NCBI RefSeq assembly: GCF_040182365.1
Contig: NZ_CP144460.1
Span: 1,054,001-1,118,000, forward strand
Direction: 5' to 3'
From: Xanthomonas sp. 10-10
GTDB lineage: Bacteria > Pseudomonadota > Gammaproteobacteria > Xanthomonadales > Xanthomonadaceae
Length of the DNA: 64,000 nt
The notes under the pieces were generated by a model. The model had not been told where the DNA came from. It saw only the letters and a program-made list of their open reading frames with translations, and did not search any database. Every line of letters begins with the position of its first letter. The stretch's first letter is position 1. Both the position numbers and the translations under genes were made by a program. Positions 1 through 7,764 of this stretch are shown one piece after another.

Positions 1-259
1 CGGTGACACGATCATGCTGGCCGGTCTGATTGATGACACAACCACGGATACGAGCGATGGCGTGCCCTTCCTGAGCAAGCTTCCTGTAGTCGGCGCGTTG
101 TTCGGAACCAAGGGAAAGAGCAACACCCGCCGCGAAGTCATCGTGCTGATCACCCCGTCGATCGTGCGCAACCCGCAGGAAGCACGCAATCTCACCGATG
201 AGTACGGCCAGAAGTTCAAGGCCATGGAGCCGCTGAAACCCAGCCAGAAGCCGCAATGA
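1..259 (+). CDS. gspD: Type II secretion outer-membrane secretin (GspD family), C-terminal end only
   Basis: The window opens inside this gene; the frame is already open at base 2 and ends with TGA at 257-259. The visible 85 or so residues match the end of the secretin core: G-D-T-I-M-L-A-G-L-I-D-D, then PFLSKLPVVGALFG and a REVIVLITPSIV strand, followed by a short hydrophilic tail. In GspD proteins this region forms part of the outer-membrane pore through which folded enzymes leave the periplasm. Xanthomonas carries two type II systems (Xps and Xcs), and this short tail does not let me say which one this is. The stop overlaps the start of the next gene by 4 nt (ATGA), so the two are probably translationally coupled. 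Secretin family is secure; paralogue is not. Confidence 0.9.
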   Translation, partial: GDTIMLAGLIDDTTTDTSDGVPFLSKLPVVGALFGTKGKSNTRREVIVLITPSIVRNPQEARNLTDEYGQKFKAMEPLKPSQKPQ

Positions 260-1095
260 GTGCGGCACTGCCCGTCGTGCTGGTGCCGGTCGGCACCGAC
301 GACGAGGCGTTGGATGCCTGTCTGGGTGCACTGGATGCAGCCACGCCGGCCGGCACGCGGGTGTGGCTGGCCGACGATGCGCAGGCCGGCCCGCGCGGCC
401 GCGCGGTGATCGAGCACTGGCTGGCGCGCACGCAGCTGCAAGCGCACCACACCCGTCGCCAGCGCATGCTGGGCGAGGTGGCGCATCTGGATGAAATGCT
501 CAGCGCCTGCGGCGACGCCGACGTGGTGGTGCTGGGGGTGGATGCCTGCCCGCTGCCGGGCTGGCTTGGCCAGTTGAGCGCGTGTTTCGCGCGCGATGCC
601 GCCATCGCCACGGCGACGCCATGGAGCAATGTGGGCGAAGCCTGTAGCTGGCCGCGCCTGGGCGAACTCAACCCCATGCCGGATGCGCCGGAACGGCTCG
701 CCGCCGCCTGCGCGGCGATGCCGCCGCTGCATCCGGAGCTGCCCTCGGCGGTCGGCCATGCGGTGCTGTTGCGCGGCAGTGCGCGGCGCAAGGCCGGCGG
801 CCTGGATGCCAGCAGTTATGGTTCGTGGTACGCCGCGCTGGTGGATTTGAGCCTGCGCATGGGCGGGCTGGGATGGCGCAATGTGCTGTGCGATACCGCC
901 TTCGTCGCCTCGCCACGCGAAGGCCGTCCGGCCGATGGCGACATGGATGCGCTGGCCACCCGCTGGCCGGCCTGGCACGCGCGGCTGGCCAATTTCCTGA
1001 TGCACGACCCGCTGCGTGCGCAACGCGACCAACTTGCCCAGCTGCTCGCCGACCTGCCGCCGCCGGACCCGCAACGCATGTTGTTCGACGCGTAG
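256..1095 (+). CDS. Glycosyltransferase-like protein (GT2/GT-A fold), coupled to the secretin gene
   Basis: A 279-residue protein starting at an ATG that overlaps the secretin stop by 4 nt. The N-terminus (LPVVLVPVGTDDEALDAC) resembles the first beta strand and helix of GT-A glycosyltransferases, and a later stretch (DADVVVLGVDACPLPGWL) sits where the metal-binding acidic motif would be. The middle has a GHAVLLRGSARRKAGGLD segment like the acceptor region of family 2 enzymes. The canonical DxD is replaced by D-A-C, so catalytic activity is uncertain. No signal peptide or membrane segment is seen, which suggests a cytoplasmic protein. Its coupling to a secretin gene is odd, because such enzymes are not standard secretion components. 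It could instead be a non-catalytic nucleotide-sugar fold protein. Confidence 0.6.
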   Translation: MSAALPVVLVPVGTDDEALDACLGALDAATPAGTRVWLADDAQAGPRGRAVIEHWLARTQLQAHHTRRQRMLGEVAHLDEMLSACGDADVVVLGVDACPLPGWLGQLSACFARDAAIATATPWSNVGEACSWPRLGELNPMPDAPERLAAACAAMPPLHPELPSAVGHAVLLRGSARRKAGGLDASSYGSWYAALVDLSLRMGGLGWRNVLCDTAFVASPREGRPADGDMDALATRWPAWHARLANFLMHDPLRAQRDQLAQLLADLPPPDPQRMLFDA

Positions 1096-1215
1096 CGATG
1101 GCACGGCCGAGCCTGGCCGATACGTTGGCGCGGCAGTAGCGACGGAATCATTGCAGGGCGACAGACAAGAACGGCTGCGCAGTTGCCAGGCAGGCACAGC
1201 GCCGTTGTCCCTCAC

Positions 1216-1248
1216 TGCGTCATGCACGCTTTGAGCGTGCATGACGCA
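1216..1248. terminator. Perfect 15-bp hairpin, probable bidirectional terminator
   Basis: TGCGTCATGCACGCT at 1216-1230 is followed by loop TTG and the exact reverse complement at 1234-1248. It lies between two convergent genes, where a shared terminator is expected. There is no T-run on either side, so factor-independent termination is not certain; it could also be a protein-binding dyad. Confidence 0.5.
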
Positions 1249-1342
1249 TCCACTTCAGCCGTTGGCGTGTTGTCAGCCGCGGACAGGTCGCAACGATGCA
1301 CGACAGACGCAACGAAGAAAGGCGTACGCGATGCTCGTCATC

Positions 1343-1384
1343 GATTCCCGATTCCCGATTCCCGATTCCCGAATCCCGAATCCC
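1343..1384. repeat. Six-copy heptamer repeat (4x GATTCCC, 2x GAATCCC)
   Basis: Six head-to-tail 7-mers end 4 nt before the stop codon of the GntR gene on the other strand. The motif belongs to the same family as the two-armed elements and the 19-copy array elsewhere in this window, but only one arm is present here. Confidence 0.9.
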
Positions 1385-1388
1385 GGCG

Positions 1389-2117
1389 CTAAAGTGCATC
1401 CCGCGTCGGCGCATCGGTGCGTACCACGACGTCCAGCGCATCGTGGCGCCAGGATTCGATATCCAGCTCCACCGCGCGGCCGTCTTCGGCGAAGCTGATC
1501 CGCCGCAGGCGGAAACACGGCGTGCCGGTGGTGGACTGCAGCAGCAGGGCCTGCGTGGCGTCCAGGCCGGCCGGATGCATCGACAGCTGCGCGCGGCTCA
1601 GGAACAGCCCGAGCTTCTGGTTGAACACGCTCGACAGCGAGCCGGCCAACTCGTGCTCGAGCAGGCCCGGCGCCCACGCTGCCAGCACCACATTGGTTTC
1701 CAGCAGCACGGCGCGGCGGTCGATCCAGCGCCGGCGCTGCAGCACGAAGACGTCCTCGTAGGGCGTGTCCAGGCGCAACGCGGCCGCAAACGCAGCGCCT
1801 GCGGGCTGGCGGGTCGCGCTCAGCAGTTCGGTGCGCGGTTTGCGCCCCTGCGCGGCCACGTACTGCATGAAGCCGGCGATGCTGGTGGGGTCGTAGCGCA
1901 CGCGTGGTGCGCTGACGAACCAGCCACGGCGGTTCTCGCGGTAGATGCGGCCTTCGGCTTCGAGATGCTGCAAGGCTTCACGCAGGGTGATGCGGGTGCA
2001 GTCGAAGCGCTCGGCCAGCGCGCGCTCCACCGGCAGGCGCTGGTCCGGGCCCCATTCGCCGGCGGCGATCTGCGCGGCGATGATGTCGGTGATGGCATGT
2101 TGGCGCGAGGCGGTCAT
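1389..2117 (-). CDS. GntR-family transcriptional regulator, HutC/UTRA subfamily
   Basis: About 242 residues from the ATG at 2117, chosen because the protein then begins with the usual short helix before the winged helix-turn-helix (MTASRQHAITDIIAAQI); an upstream in-frame extension to 2210 has no family resemblance. Residues 1-70 form the GntR DNA-binding domain, with the signature RITLREALQHLEAEGRIYR. The rest is a UTRA effector-binding domain, with FxLRRISFAEDGRAVELDIES near the end. It is the last gene of the kinase, TonB-receptor, PnuC and regulator run on this strand. A GTNTANAC-type operator of the kind bound by HutC-type GntR proteins lies upstream of the first gene (6478-6489). I infer that it controls this operon in response to the imported compound; the ligand is unknown. 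Confidence 0.88.
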   Translation of the reverse strand: MTASRQHAITDIIAAQIAAGEWGPDQRLPVERALAERFDCTRITLREALQHLEAEGRIYRENRRGWFVSAPRVRYDPTSIAGFMQYVAAQGRKPRTELLSATRQPAGAAFAAALRLDTPYEDVFVLQRRRWIDRRAVLLETNVVLAAWAPGLLEHELAGSLSSVFNQKLGLFLSRAQLSMHPAGLDATQALLLQSTTGTPCFRLRRISFAEDGRAVELDIESWRHDALDVVVRTDAPTRDAL

Positions 2118-2222
2118 GCGGCGCGCCGCCACTTGGAGATACGGCCCATCGGCCAGGCAATGAGATGAAGATCGTGCATACCGCGATGGTAAAGAAGAAC
2201 GCGCACGCAAACCGCACCGGGC

Positions 2223-2798
2223 TCAGCGTGCCGTTGTCAGGTTCCGGGTCTGTTGGGTTTTCCAGCTGCGCCAGCCGTAGACCGCCAACGCCACGAAGCC
2301 CGCGTAGAGCAGGGCAGTGGGATACAGAGCCTTGCTGACGAACACGCCGACGTAGATGCAGTCGAGCACGATCCACAACACCCAGTTGGCGATGCGCTTG
2401 CGCGCCGCCCACACACTGGCGACCAGGCTGAAGCTGGCCAGTGCCGCGTCCAGCCAGGGCAGTGCGGCATCGGTGCGGTGATGCATGTAGGCGCCGAGCG
2501 CGGCAGCGAACGCCGCGCCGATGCACAGCGACAGCCACAGTTCCGCAGCCGGCATCGGCAGCGGGCGAATCCGCGTTTCTGCAGCGGCGCCGCGCCGCCA
2601 GTGCCACCATCCATAAAGCTGGGTCAGCACGTAGACCCCTTGCAGCAGCATGTCCGAATACAGCTTCCACTGATAGAACAGCCAGGCGTACACGGCCACC
2701 GCCACGATGCCCACCGGCCAGCACCAGCGGATGCGCCGCGCGGTCAGCCACACGCCCAGCAGGTTGATCACAACGGCGATGGATTCGAGCAACGACAT
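2223..2798 (-). CDS. pnuC: PnuC-family vitamin/nucleoside permease
   Basis: 191 residues from the ATG at 2798, with about seven hydrophobic segments typical of PnuC. Family marks are the aromatic WLFYQWKLYSDMLLQ and GWWHWRR motifs in the first half and NWVLWIVLDCIYVGVF in the second; the conserved Trp/Asn residues line the substrate path in known PnuC structures. These proteins move nicotinamide riboside, or in PnuT/PnuX relatives thiamine or riboflavin, by facilitated diffusion, and trapping depends on phosphorylation by a kinase. The kinase encoded at the head of this operon and the TonB-dependent receptor before it fit such a capture-and-trap system. I found no TPP, FMN or NAD riboswitch motif upstream, so the substrate is undecided. 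A longer start at 2849 is possible but adds a non-family extension. Confidence 0.88.
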   Translation of the reverse strand: MSLLESIAVVINLLGVWLTARRIRWCWPVGIVAVAVYAWLFYQWKLYSDMLLQGVYVLTQLYGWWHWRRGAAAETRIRPLPMPAAELWLSLCIGAAFAAALGAYMHHRTDAALPWLDAALASFSLVASVWAARKRIANWVLWIVLDCIYVGVFVSKALYPTALLYAGFVALAVYGWRSWKTQQTRNLTTAR

Positions 2799-3010
2799 GC
2801 AATGCCTGATGGAAAGGGGACAGCGGTGGGAGAGGTGCAACCCGTGCAAAACAGCGGTGCGGTCGGAAGTGGATGCTGCGCGATGCCCCGAATCTGCGTG
2901 CGATGGAAACGCGATAGCGCCCTCACCGCTGAGTCCCTGCCTTCAACTGGTGCCTGCTGTTTCAGCCATTGCCTGAAACACGCACAAGCACGGCTGACTC
3001 GCTTCGAGGT

Positions 3011-3055
3011 CCTTCCTCCGCCTGCGGGGGAGGGTGCCCGAAGGGCGGATGGGGG
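3011..3055. repeat. REP-like palindromic repeat, copy 1
   Basis: The element contains a CTGCGGGGGAGG-type stem followed by GGTGCCCGAAGGGCGGATG. Near-identical cores occur at 28488-28532 and 60473-60517. It sits directly after the TonB-receptor gene, between it and pnuC on the minus strand, where it could stabilise or end the upstream message. Confidence 0.8.
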
Positions 3056-3064
3056 CAGCAGGCC

Positions 3065-5236
3065 TCAAAAATCCACCTGCACCGTCAGCCGCGCCGTACG
3101 CGGCGCACCCGGAAACAGATAGGCATCGCCCTGGTATTCGCCGGAATCGCGCCAGTAGCGTTTGTCGAACACGTTGTCCACGTTCAGACGCCAGGTGGTC
3201 GCCACCCCGCCCAGCGCAGTGGCGTAACGCGCACCCAGGTTGGCCACGGTGTAGGCCGGCACGCTGGCATTGCCGAGCCGGTCGGCGAACTTGCGGCCGC
3301 TGTATTGCACGCCTGCCAGCACCGCCAGGCCATCGACACCGGGCACGCTGTAGTCGGCCTGCACGCTGGCACGCAGCTTGGGCACATTGATCGCCTGATG
3401 GCCTTCGTAGGCGGCAATGTCGGTGTCTTCGGCGCGCGCGCGGATGGCGGCGACGCTGGCGAACACACGCAACTGCTCGGTGGCCGCCCCGTCGGCAGAC
3501 AGTTCCAGCCCGCGGTTGTGCAGGCGGCCCTGCTGCACGAACCGCAGGCCGCCATCGGCCTGCGGTTGGGTGAACTGATACGCCTGCCGGATATCGAACA
3601 GCGCCGCGCCCAGGCGCAGGCCATCCAGCTCCACCTTGGCGCCGGTTTCCAGCTGGTAGGCATTGGTCGGCGGCAGGATTTCATCGGCGTTGTCGGCAAA
3701 CCAGGGCGCCGTGCTACCGGCGGCAAGGCTCTTGGCGTAGCTGGCATACAGCGACATGTTTTGCTGCGGCTTGAACAGCAGCGCAGCCTGCGGCAGCACC
3801 GCATCCTTGCGCGTGCGCCGTTCCAGCAGGCCATCGCGGTCGAAGGCGCGCTCGTCCAGGCGCACCGCGCGCGCGCCCAGCGCCAGCTCCCACTGTGTGC
3901 CCAGGCCGATGCGGTCGGCCAGCACCAGCGCGCGTTGACGGCTATCCAGGCGGCGTTGCTTGGGGTCCAGCGCCACATCGGTCTGTGCAAAGACCTCAGG
4001 GTCGCGGTCGATGCTGCCGCTGCCGACGAACTCGTTGACCGAGCCGAAACGATCGATGGTGCGGCGCAGCCAGTCGCCGCCGATGCTCAGGTGATGCTCC
4101 AGCACGCCGGTGACCGCATGGCCTTCGAGGGTGGCGCGTAGTTGATCGTGCACGCGGGTGTCGTCGGGGCTGCGATAGTCGTAGACGTCGTACTCGCCTT
4201 GCGCGCTGAAGAAGTTGGGCGTGGCGATGTCGGCACAGCTTGCCGCGCCGTAGCAGCCCCAGGCGAATGCGGAAAAATCGTTGATCGCCGAGCGGCTGCG
4301 CGAGGCCTCGGCAGTGCCGCGCCAGTCGTCGTTGAACTGATACGCATAGCGCAACTGCGCGTTGAGCGAGTCCATTTCCACCGGTCGTGCCCACGGCTGG
4401 TAACCGAGCAGGCGGTGCACATCGATGTCGCGCGGCACCTGCGTGCCACCGAGCAATTGGTAGCCGGGCACCGAGCGTTGCTGGCGATGCTGGTATTCCA
4501 CGTCCAGCTGCAGCAGCGATTGCGCGCTGATCTTCCAGTCGCCGGCCAGCGACAGAAAGTTGCGGTAGCCATCGGCGTGATCGACATAGCTGTCGATGTC
4601 TTCGCGCGCGGCATTCACCCGCAGGCCGAGCGTGCGCTCGGCGCCGAACCAGTCGCCCAGATCGGCGGCGACATAGCGCGAGCCCTGCTCGTCGGTGCCC
4701 AGGGTCACGCTGCGCACGTGCTCGGGGCGCTTGGTGCGGTAGTCGATCAAGCCGGCCGGCTCGTTGACGCCCGACTGCAGCCCGGCCAGGCCCTTGAGGA
4801 TCTGCACCTGCTGCTTGTTTTCCAGCGCAATCGACTGCTCGCCCACCGCGCTCAGCCCGTTGATGCGATAGCTGTTGGCGGCATTGAGCGAATAGCCGCG
4901 CACCACGAAGTTCTCGTAATAGCCGATCGGCGCATACGCATCGCCGGTCGAGGCATCGGCGCGCAGCACCTCGCTGAGCACGCGCGCCTGGCGATCGAGC
5001 AGTTGCTGGCGCTCGATCACTGCGATGGACGCCGGTGCATCGAGCAGGCGCGTGGCGCCGAAGCCGCCCAACGCCGTGCTGCTATCGCTGCGCTCGCCCA
5101 GCACGTTGACCGTGTCCAGCTGCACCGCGGACGCGCCGGGTTGCTGCTGTTGCGCCAACGCAGGGGTGGCCAGGCCCAGCGCCAGGGCGAGCGTCAGCGG
5201 GCGACGGGGAAGTGCAACTAGCGACAGACGGGACAT
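3065..5236 (-). CDS. TonB-dependent outer-membrane receptor (siderophore-receptor type)
   Basis: 723 residues from the ATG at 5236; a TTG in frame at 5251 is a less likely start. Residues 1-28 look like a Sec signal peptide (LALALGLATPALA before QQQQ). A plug domain follows (LLDAPASIAVIERQQLLD; VVRGYSLNAANSYRINGL; VQILKGLAGLQSGVNEPAGLIDYRTKRP), then a 22-strand-type barrel. The C-terminus (YLFPGAPRTARLTVQVDF) ends in the Phe used by the outer-membrane assembly machinery. It imports a scarce ligand across the outer membrane using TonB-ExbBD energy. Sequence type resembles ferrisiderophore receptors, but the neighbours (kinase, PnuC permease, GntR regulator) point to a vitamin or nucleoside-like ligand. 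It lies 45 nt downstream of the kinase stop. Confidence 0.9.
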   Translation of the reverse strand: MSRLSLVALPRRPLTLALALGLATPALAQQQQPGASAVQLDTVNVLGERSDSSTALGGFGATRLLDAPASIAVIERQQLLDRQARVLSEVLRADASTGDAYAPIGYYENFVVRGYSLNAANSYRINGLSAVGEQSIALENKQQVQILKGLAGLQSGVNEPAGLIDYRTKRPEHVRSVTLGTDEQGSRYVAADLGDWFGAERTLGLRVNAAREDIDSYVDHADGYRNFLSLAGDWKISAQSLLQLDVEYQHRQQRSVPGYQLLGGTQVPRDIDVHRLLGYQPWARPVEMDSLNAQLRYAYQFNDDWRGTAEASRSRSAINDFSAFAWGCYGAASCADIATPNFFSAQGEYDVYDYRSPDDTRVHDQLRATLEGHAVTGVLEHHLSIGGDWLRRTIDRFGSVNEFVGSGSIDRDPEVFAQTDVALDPKQRRLDSRQRALVLADRIGLGTQWELALGARAVRLDERAFDRDGLLERRTRKDAVLPQAALLFKPQQNMSLYASYAKSLAAGSTAPWFADNADEILPPTNAYQLETGAKVELDGLRLGAALFDIRQAYQFTQPQADGGLRFVQQGRLHNRGLELSADGAATEQLRVFASVAAIRARAEDTDIAAYEGHQAINVPKLRASVQADYSVPGVDGLAVLAGVQYSGRKFADRLGNASVPAYTVANLGARYATALGGVATTWRLNVDNVFDKRYWRDSGEYQGDAYLFPGAPRTARLTVQVDF

Positions 5237-5281
5237 GCACAGAACTCGCAAAAGGGGGGAGGAAATAGACGGGGTTGCCGC

Positions 5282-6439
5282 TCATCGCAGCAGCGCCGCG
5301 CGCGCATGCAGATGCGCAAGCAGCGTTTGACCATCGGCACTGGCAAACCAGTCCGCGTGGCCCAGCAGATAGCGGTGATAGGCGATATCCACGTTGTCGG
5401 GCGAGCGCGTGATGCCGGCGAAGTACTCGATCTCGCTCAAGGCGAAATCGGCATGCACGATCGGCAGCAGCGCGGCCAGGCAGCGCAGCTGTCCTGCACT
5501 GAGTGGGCGATGCAGCGCATAGCCATCCAGCAAGGCATCGAGTTGTTGCAGCTGCGCCTGCGCGCGCGCGCCGGTATCCAGCTGCAGCCACGGGATCAGG
5601 TTGCGTTCGATCGCGGTGGCCAGATCGAACAAGGCACTGCTGCGATCGCTCAATCCGAAATCGAAGATCGCGCTGACCTCGCCGGCGCCGTGGTCGGTAT
5701 TCCACAGCAGATTGGACGCATGCCAGTCGCCATGCGTCCACAGCGGCGGCATCGCATCCGGCGCAGACAGCAGCGGCCAGGCACGCGCATGCCAGGGCAG
5801 CAGGTGCGTGGCCAGATCGTGCTGCCAGGGCAGCGCCTGCAACGCTGCGGCCAGCTGCGGCCGCGCGGGCAAGGCGCGCTGCAGCGCCTGCACCGGATCC
5901 TGCTGGGTAAACAGCCGCAGGTTGGCGACCAGAACATTGGTGGAGCGCGGCGGCGCATCGAAGCCCTGCGCGGCGTGGTGCAGCTGCGCAAGCGCAGCCC
6001 CTGCGGCCTGCGCATGCTCGACGTGGCTAAACGGCGTCCACGACAGTGCATCGCGATACAGGTCGCGTCCCGCCCCGACGCGTTGCACTTCGTAGACCCA
6101 TTGGTCCTGCGCAAGAGCGGTCTGACCGTCAGCCGCGTACAGCACCTCCACCACCGGCGCGCCGGCCCAGCGCAGGTGCGCCATGAAGCTGTGTTCTTCG
6201 CGCAAGGCCGCGACACTGCGCACGCTGCGGTGGTGGCGTTTGACGATCACCGCGCCGGACGCGGTCTGTACGCAGGCGGCAGCGGAGAACGGACGCGCGC
6301 TGTGCCAATGCACGCCCTGGTCGGCGCCAAGCCCGGCGAACCGCTGCAGCACGTGGCGGATTTCATCCATGCTCAGTGCCGGCCAGTCGGGCAGGGCCAG
6401 CTCCAGGCTCATGCCATGCACCTGATGGGTCGCACTCAT
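5282..6439 (-). CDS. APH/choline-kinase-type small-molecule phosphotransferase
   Basis: 385 residues from the ATG at 6439. I prefer this start over upstream in-frame candidates (6463 ATG, 6496 GTG) because a GntR-type operator lies at 6478-6489. Kinase marks are VIVKRH (N-lobe lysine strand), THGDWHASNLLW (the H-G-D-W-H-x-x-N-L-L loop with catalytic Asp) and IFDFGLSDRSSALFDLA (metal-binding DFG-like Asp). The family phosphorylates small hydroxyl compounds such as aminoglycosides, choline, homoserine or thiamine. As first gene of an operon with an outer-membrane receptor and a PnuC permease, its likely role is to trap an imported vitamin or nucleoside by phosphorylation in the cytoplasm. Thiamine or a nucleoside is plausible but unproven. 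Confidence 0.8.
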   Translation of the reverse strand: MSATHQVHGMSLELALPDWPALSMDEIRHVLQRFAGLGADQGVHWHSARPFSAAACVQTASGAVIVKRHHRSVRSVAALREEHSFMAHLRWAGAPVVEVLYAADGQTALAQDQWVYEVQRVGAGRDLYRDALSWTPFSHVEHAQAAGAALAQLHHAAQGFDAPPRSTNVLVANLRLFTQQDPVQALQRALPARPQLAAALQALPWQHDLATHLLPWHARAWPLLSAPDAMPPLWTHGDWHASNLLWNTDHGAGEVSAIFDFGLSDRSSALFDLATAIERNLIPWLQLDTGARAQAQLQQLDALLDGYALHRPLSAGQLRCLAALLPIVHADFALSEIEYFAGITRSPDNVDIAYHRYLLGHADWFASADGQTLLAHLHARAALLR

Positions 6440-6477
6440 GGGCGCGCGCTCCGCAGCCATGCTGGCGAAAACACGAT

Positions 6478-6489
6478 TGGTATAGACCA
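6478..6489. promoter_or_regulatory. Candidate GntR/HutC-family operator upstream of the kinase-receptor-PnuC operon
   Basis: TGGTATAGACCA at 6478-6489 has inverted arms TGGT/ACCA around a central TA and fits the GTNTANAC operator core known for HutC-type GntR regulators such as NagR and DasR. It is centred about 44 bp upstream of the chosen kinase start, a usual operator position. The operon itself encodes a GntR/UTRA regulator, so autoregulation is the natural reading. I saw no second copy in the window. Confidence 0.6.
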
Positions 6490-6794
6490 GCTGCACGAGG
6501 CCGATCCAATGTGTCCGGCATGCAGGCCGGCGACAACACGGACGGCGCTGCCGGGCCGTCGTTGTCGCGCTGGCGCCATCAGGCGTTCGCGCGACATGGA
6601 GTGGAAGGGCAGCGCGAAACCGAAAGGTCGCTGGCCGTCATCTCAACAATCAAGTGTGGGAGTGCCGCAGGCGGCGCCGAACCAGGCCGCGTGGCGGCCG
6701 TCGGGCGCGCAGTATGCCCCGTGCCGCCGCCGGCCGCCATGCCGGCACGCTGCCGCGATGGCGCTGCGCGCTCCCGGCACCGGATAATGGCCGG

Positions 6795-7634
6795 ATGACT
6801 CCAGTCCAGATCGCCGCCGTCGTTGTCACCTATCAGAGCAGCAGCACCATCGATGCCTGCCTGTCGCGGCTACGTGCGGCCGACGGCGTCGGCGAGATCC
6901 GGGTGGTCGACAACGCGTCCAGCGACGACACCCTGGACGTAGTGCAGCGGCATGCGCTGGCCGATGCGCGGGTGCACTTCATCGCCAACCCGGACAATCC
7001 AGGCTTTGCCACCGCCTGCAATCAGGGGGCGCGCGACTCGCAGGCGCCCTGGCTGGTCTTCATCAACCCGGATCTGATGGTCGAAACCGATACCCTGGTG
7101 CAGTTGTGCGCGCGCGCCGATGGGCATGCGGCGGTGCTGCTGGGGGTGGAGCAGGTGGACGAGCAGGGTCGGCCGGATGCGGCCGTGCGCCGCCGCGACC
7201 CGGACTTTGCCGCGATGCTGCGCGCGCCGCGTGCCGCTGCCCAGCTCGCCGTGCCCGCCAATCCGTCGCTTGCCCTGCAGCCGGTGGATGCGATCTCGGG
7301 CGCCTTGATGCTGATGCAGCGCAGCCTGTTTGATCGCCTGGACGGCTGGGACGGCCGTTATCGCCTGCACGCCGAGGACCTGGACCTGTGCCGGCGCGCC
7401 CGTCAGGCCGGCGCGCTGGTCGCGGTGGCCAACGACCTGCAGGTGGTGCATGTGCGCGGCGTCTCCAGTCGTGCGCGGCCATTTTTCGTGGAATGGCATA
7501 AACATCGTGGATTGTGGCGGTATTTCCGCAAATTCGAGGCCGCTGAGCGCGGGCCCTTGACCCGGGTCGGGGTGTGGCTGGCGATCTGGACCCATGCCGC
7601 CGCGCAGGTGCCGCGATTGTTGCGCCAGAAATGA
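6795..7634 (+). CDS. Family 2 glycosyltransferase (rhamnosyltransferase/WbbL-like)
   Basis: 279 residues from the ATG at 6795. The N-terminus has the classic GT-A fold pattern: VVVTYQSSSTIDACLSRL, EIRVVDNASSDDTLDV, and NPGFATACNQGA, which is common in WbbL/RfbF-type rhamnosyltransferases. INPDLMV carries the DxD-equivalent, followed by the acceptor-side AISGALMLMQRSLFDRLDGWD and HAEDLDLCRRARQAG with the likely catalytic acid (ED). It has no membrane segment and acts at the inner face of the membrane on lipid-linked or surface glycans. It is transcribed away from the kinase operon and towards the xag-like locus, from which it is separated by 130 bp, so it may be independently expressed. The specific donor sugar cannot be read from sequence. 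Confidence 0.85.
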   Translation: MTPVQIAAVVVTYQSSSTIDACLSRLRAADGVGEIRVVDNASSDDTLDVVQRHALADARVHFIANPDNPGFATACNQGARDSQAPWLVFINPDLMVETDTLVQLCARADGHAAVLLGVEQVDEQGRPDAAVRRRDPDFAAMLRAPRAAAQLAVPANPSLALQPVDAISGALMLMQRSLFDRLDGWDGRYRLHAEDLDLCRRARQAGALVAVANDLQVVHVRGVSSRARPFFVEWHKHRGLWRYFRKFEAAERGPLTRVGVWLAIWTHAAAQVPRLLRQK

Positions 7635-7653
7635 AGTTGCTGGCGTTAAATTG

Positions 7654-7714
7654 GTGATAAATCTGTGATGAGGGCGCGGGCGAAACTGTGATACGTTTCG
7701 CCGCGAAGTGTGAT
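7654..7714. promoter_or_regulatory. Helically phased TGTGAT direct repeats upstream of the xagA-like gene
   Basis: TGTGAT occurs at 7665-7670, 7687-7692 and 7709-7714, spaced exactly 22 bp, and GGTGAT at 7654-7659 is 11 bp before the first. TGTGA is the half-site bound by CRP-type regulators, which in Xanthomonas include Clp. Direct rather than inverted half-sites are unusual for CRP, so the factor is unknown. The last repeat lies 51 bp before the start codon, so the array probably overlaps the promoter. Confidence 0.5.
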
Positions 7715-7764
7715 CCAGCCCGTGCTTCCTGTCCCTAACGGGTCCCCCATCAGGAATCGTACAA

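Larger units (their letters stand above)
1096..1388. other. Convergent intergenic region with a strong hairpin and a heptamer repeat
   Basis: This 293-bp stretch lies between the converging glycosyltransferase-like and GntR genes. It holds the 15-bp perfect hairpin at 1216-1248 and the six-copy GATTCCC/GAATCCC tract at 1343-1384. I see no credible coding frame in it. Confidence 0.7.

Noticed and set aside
6497-6794. TPP riboswitch before the kinase-receptor-PnuC operon
   Set aside because: I looked for the CTGAGA and ACCTGAT-type core motifs on the minus strand and found none.
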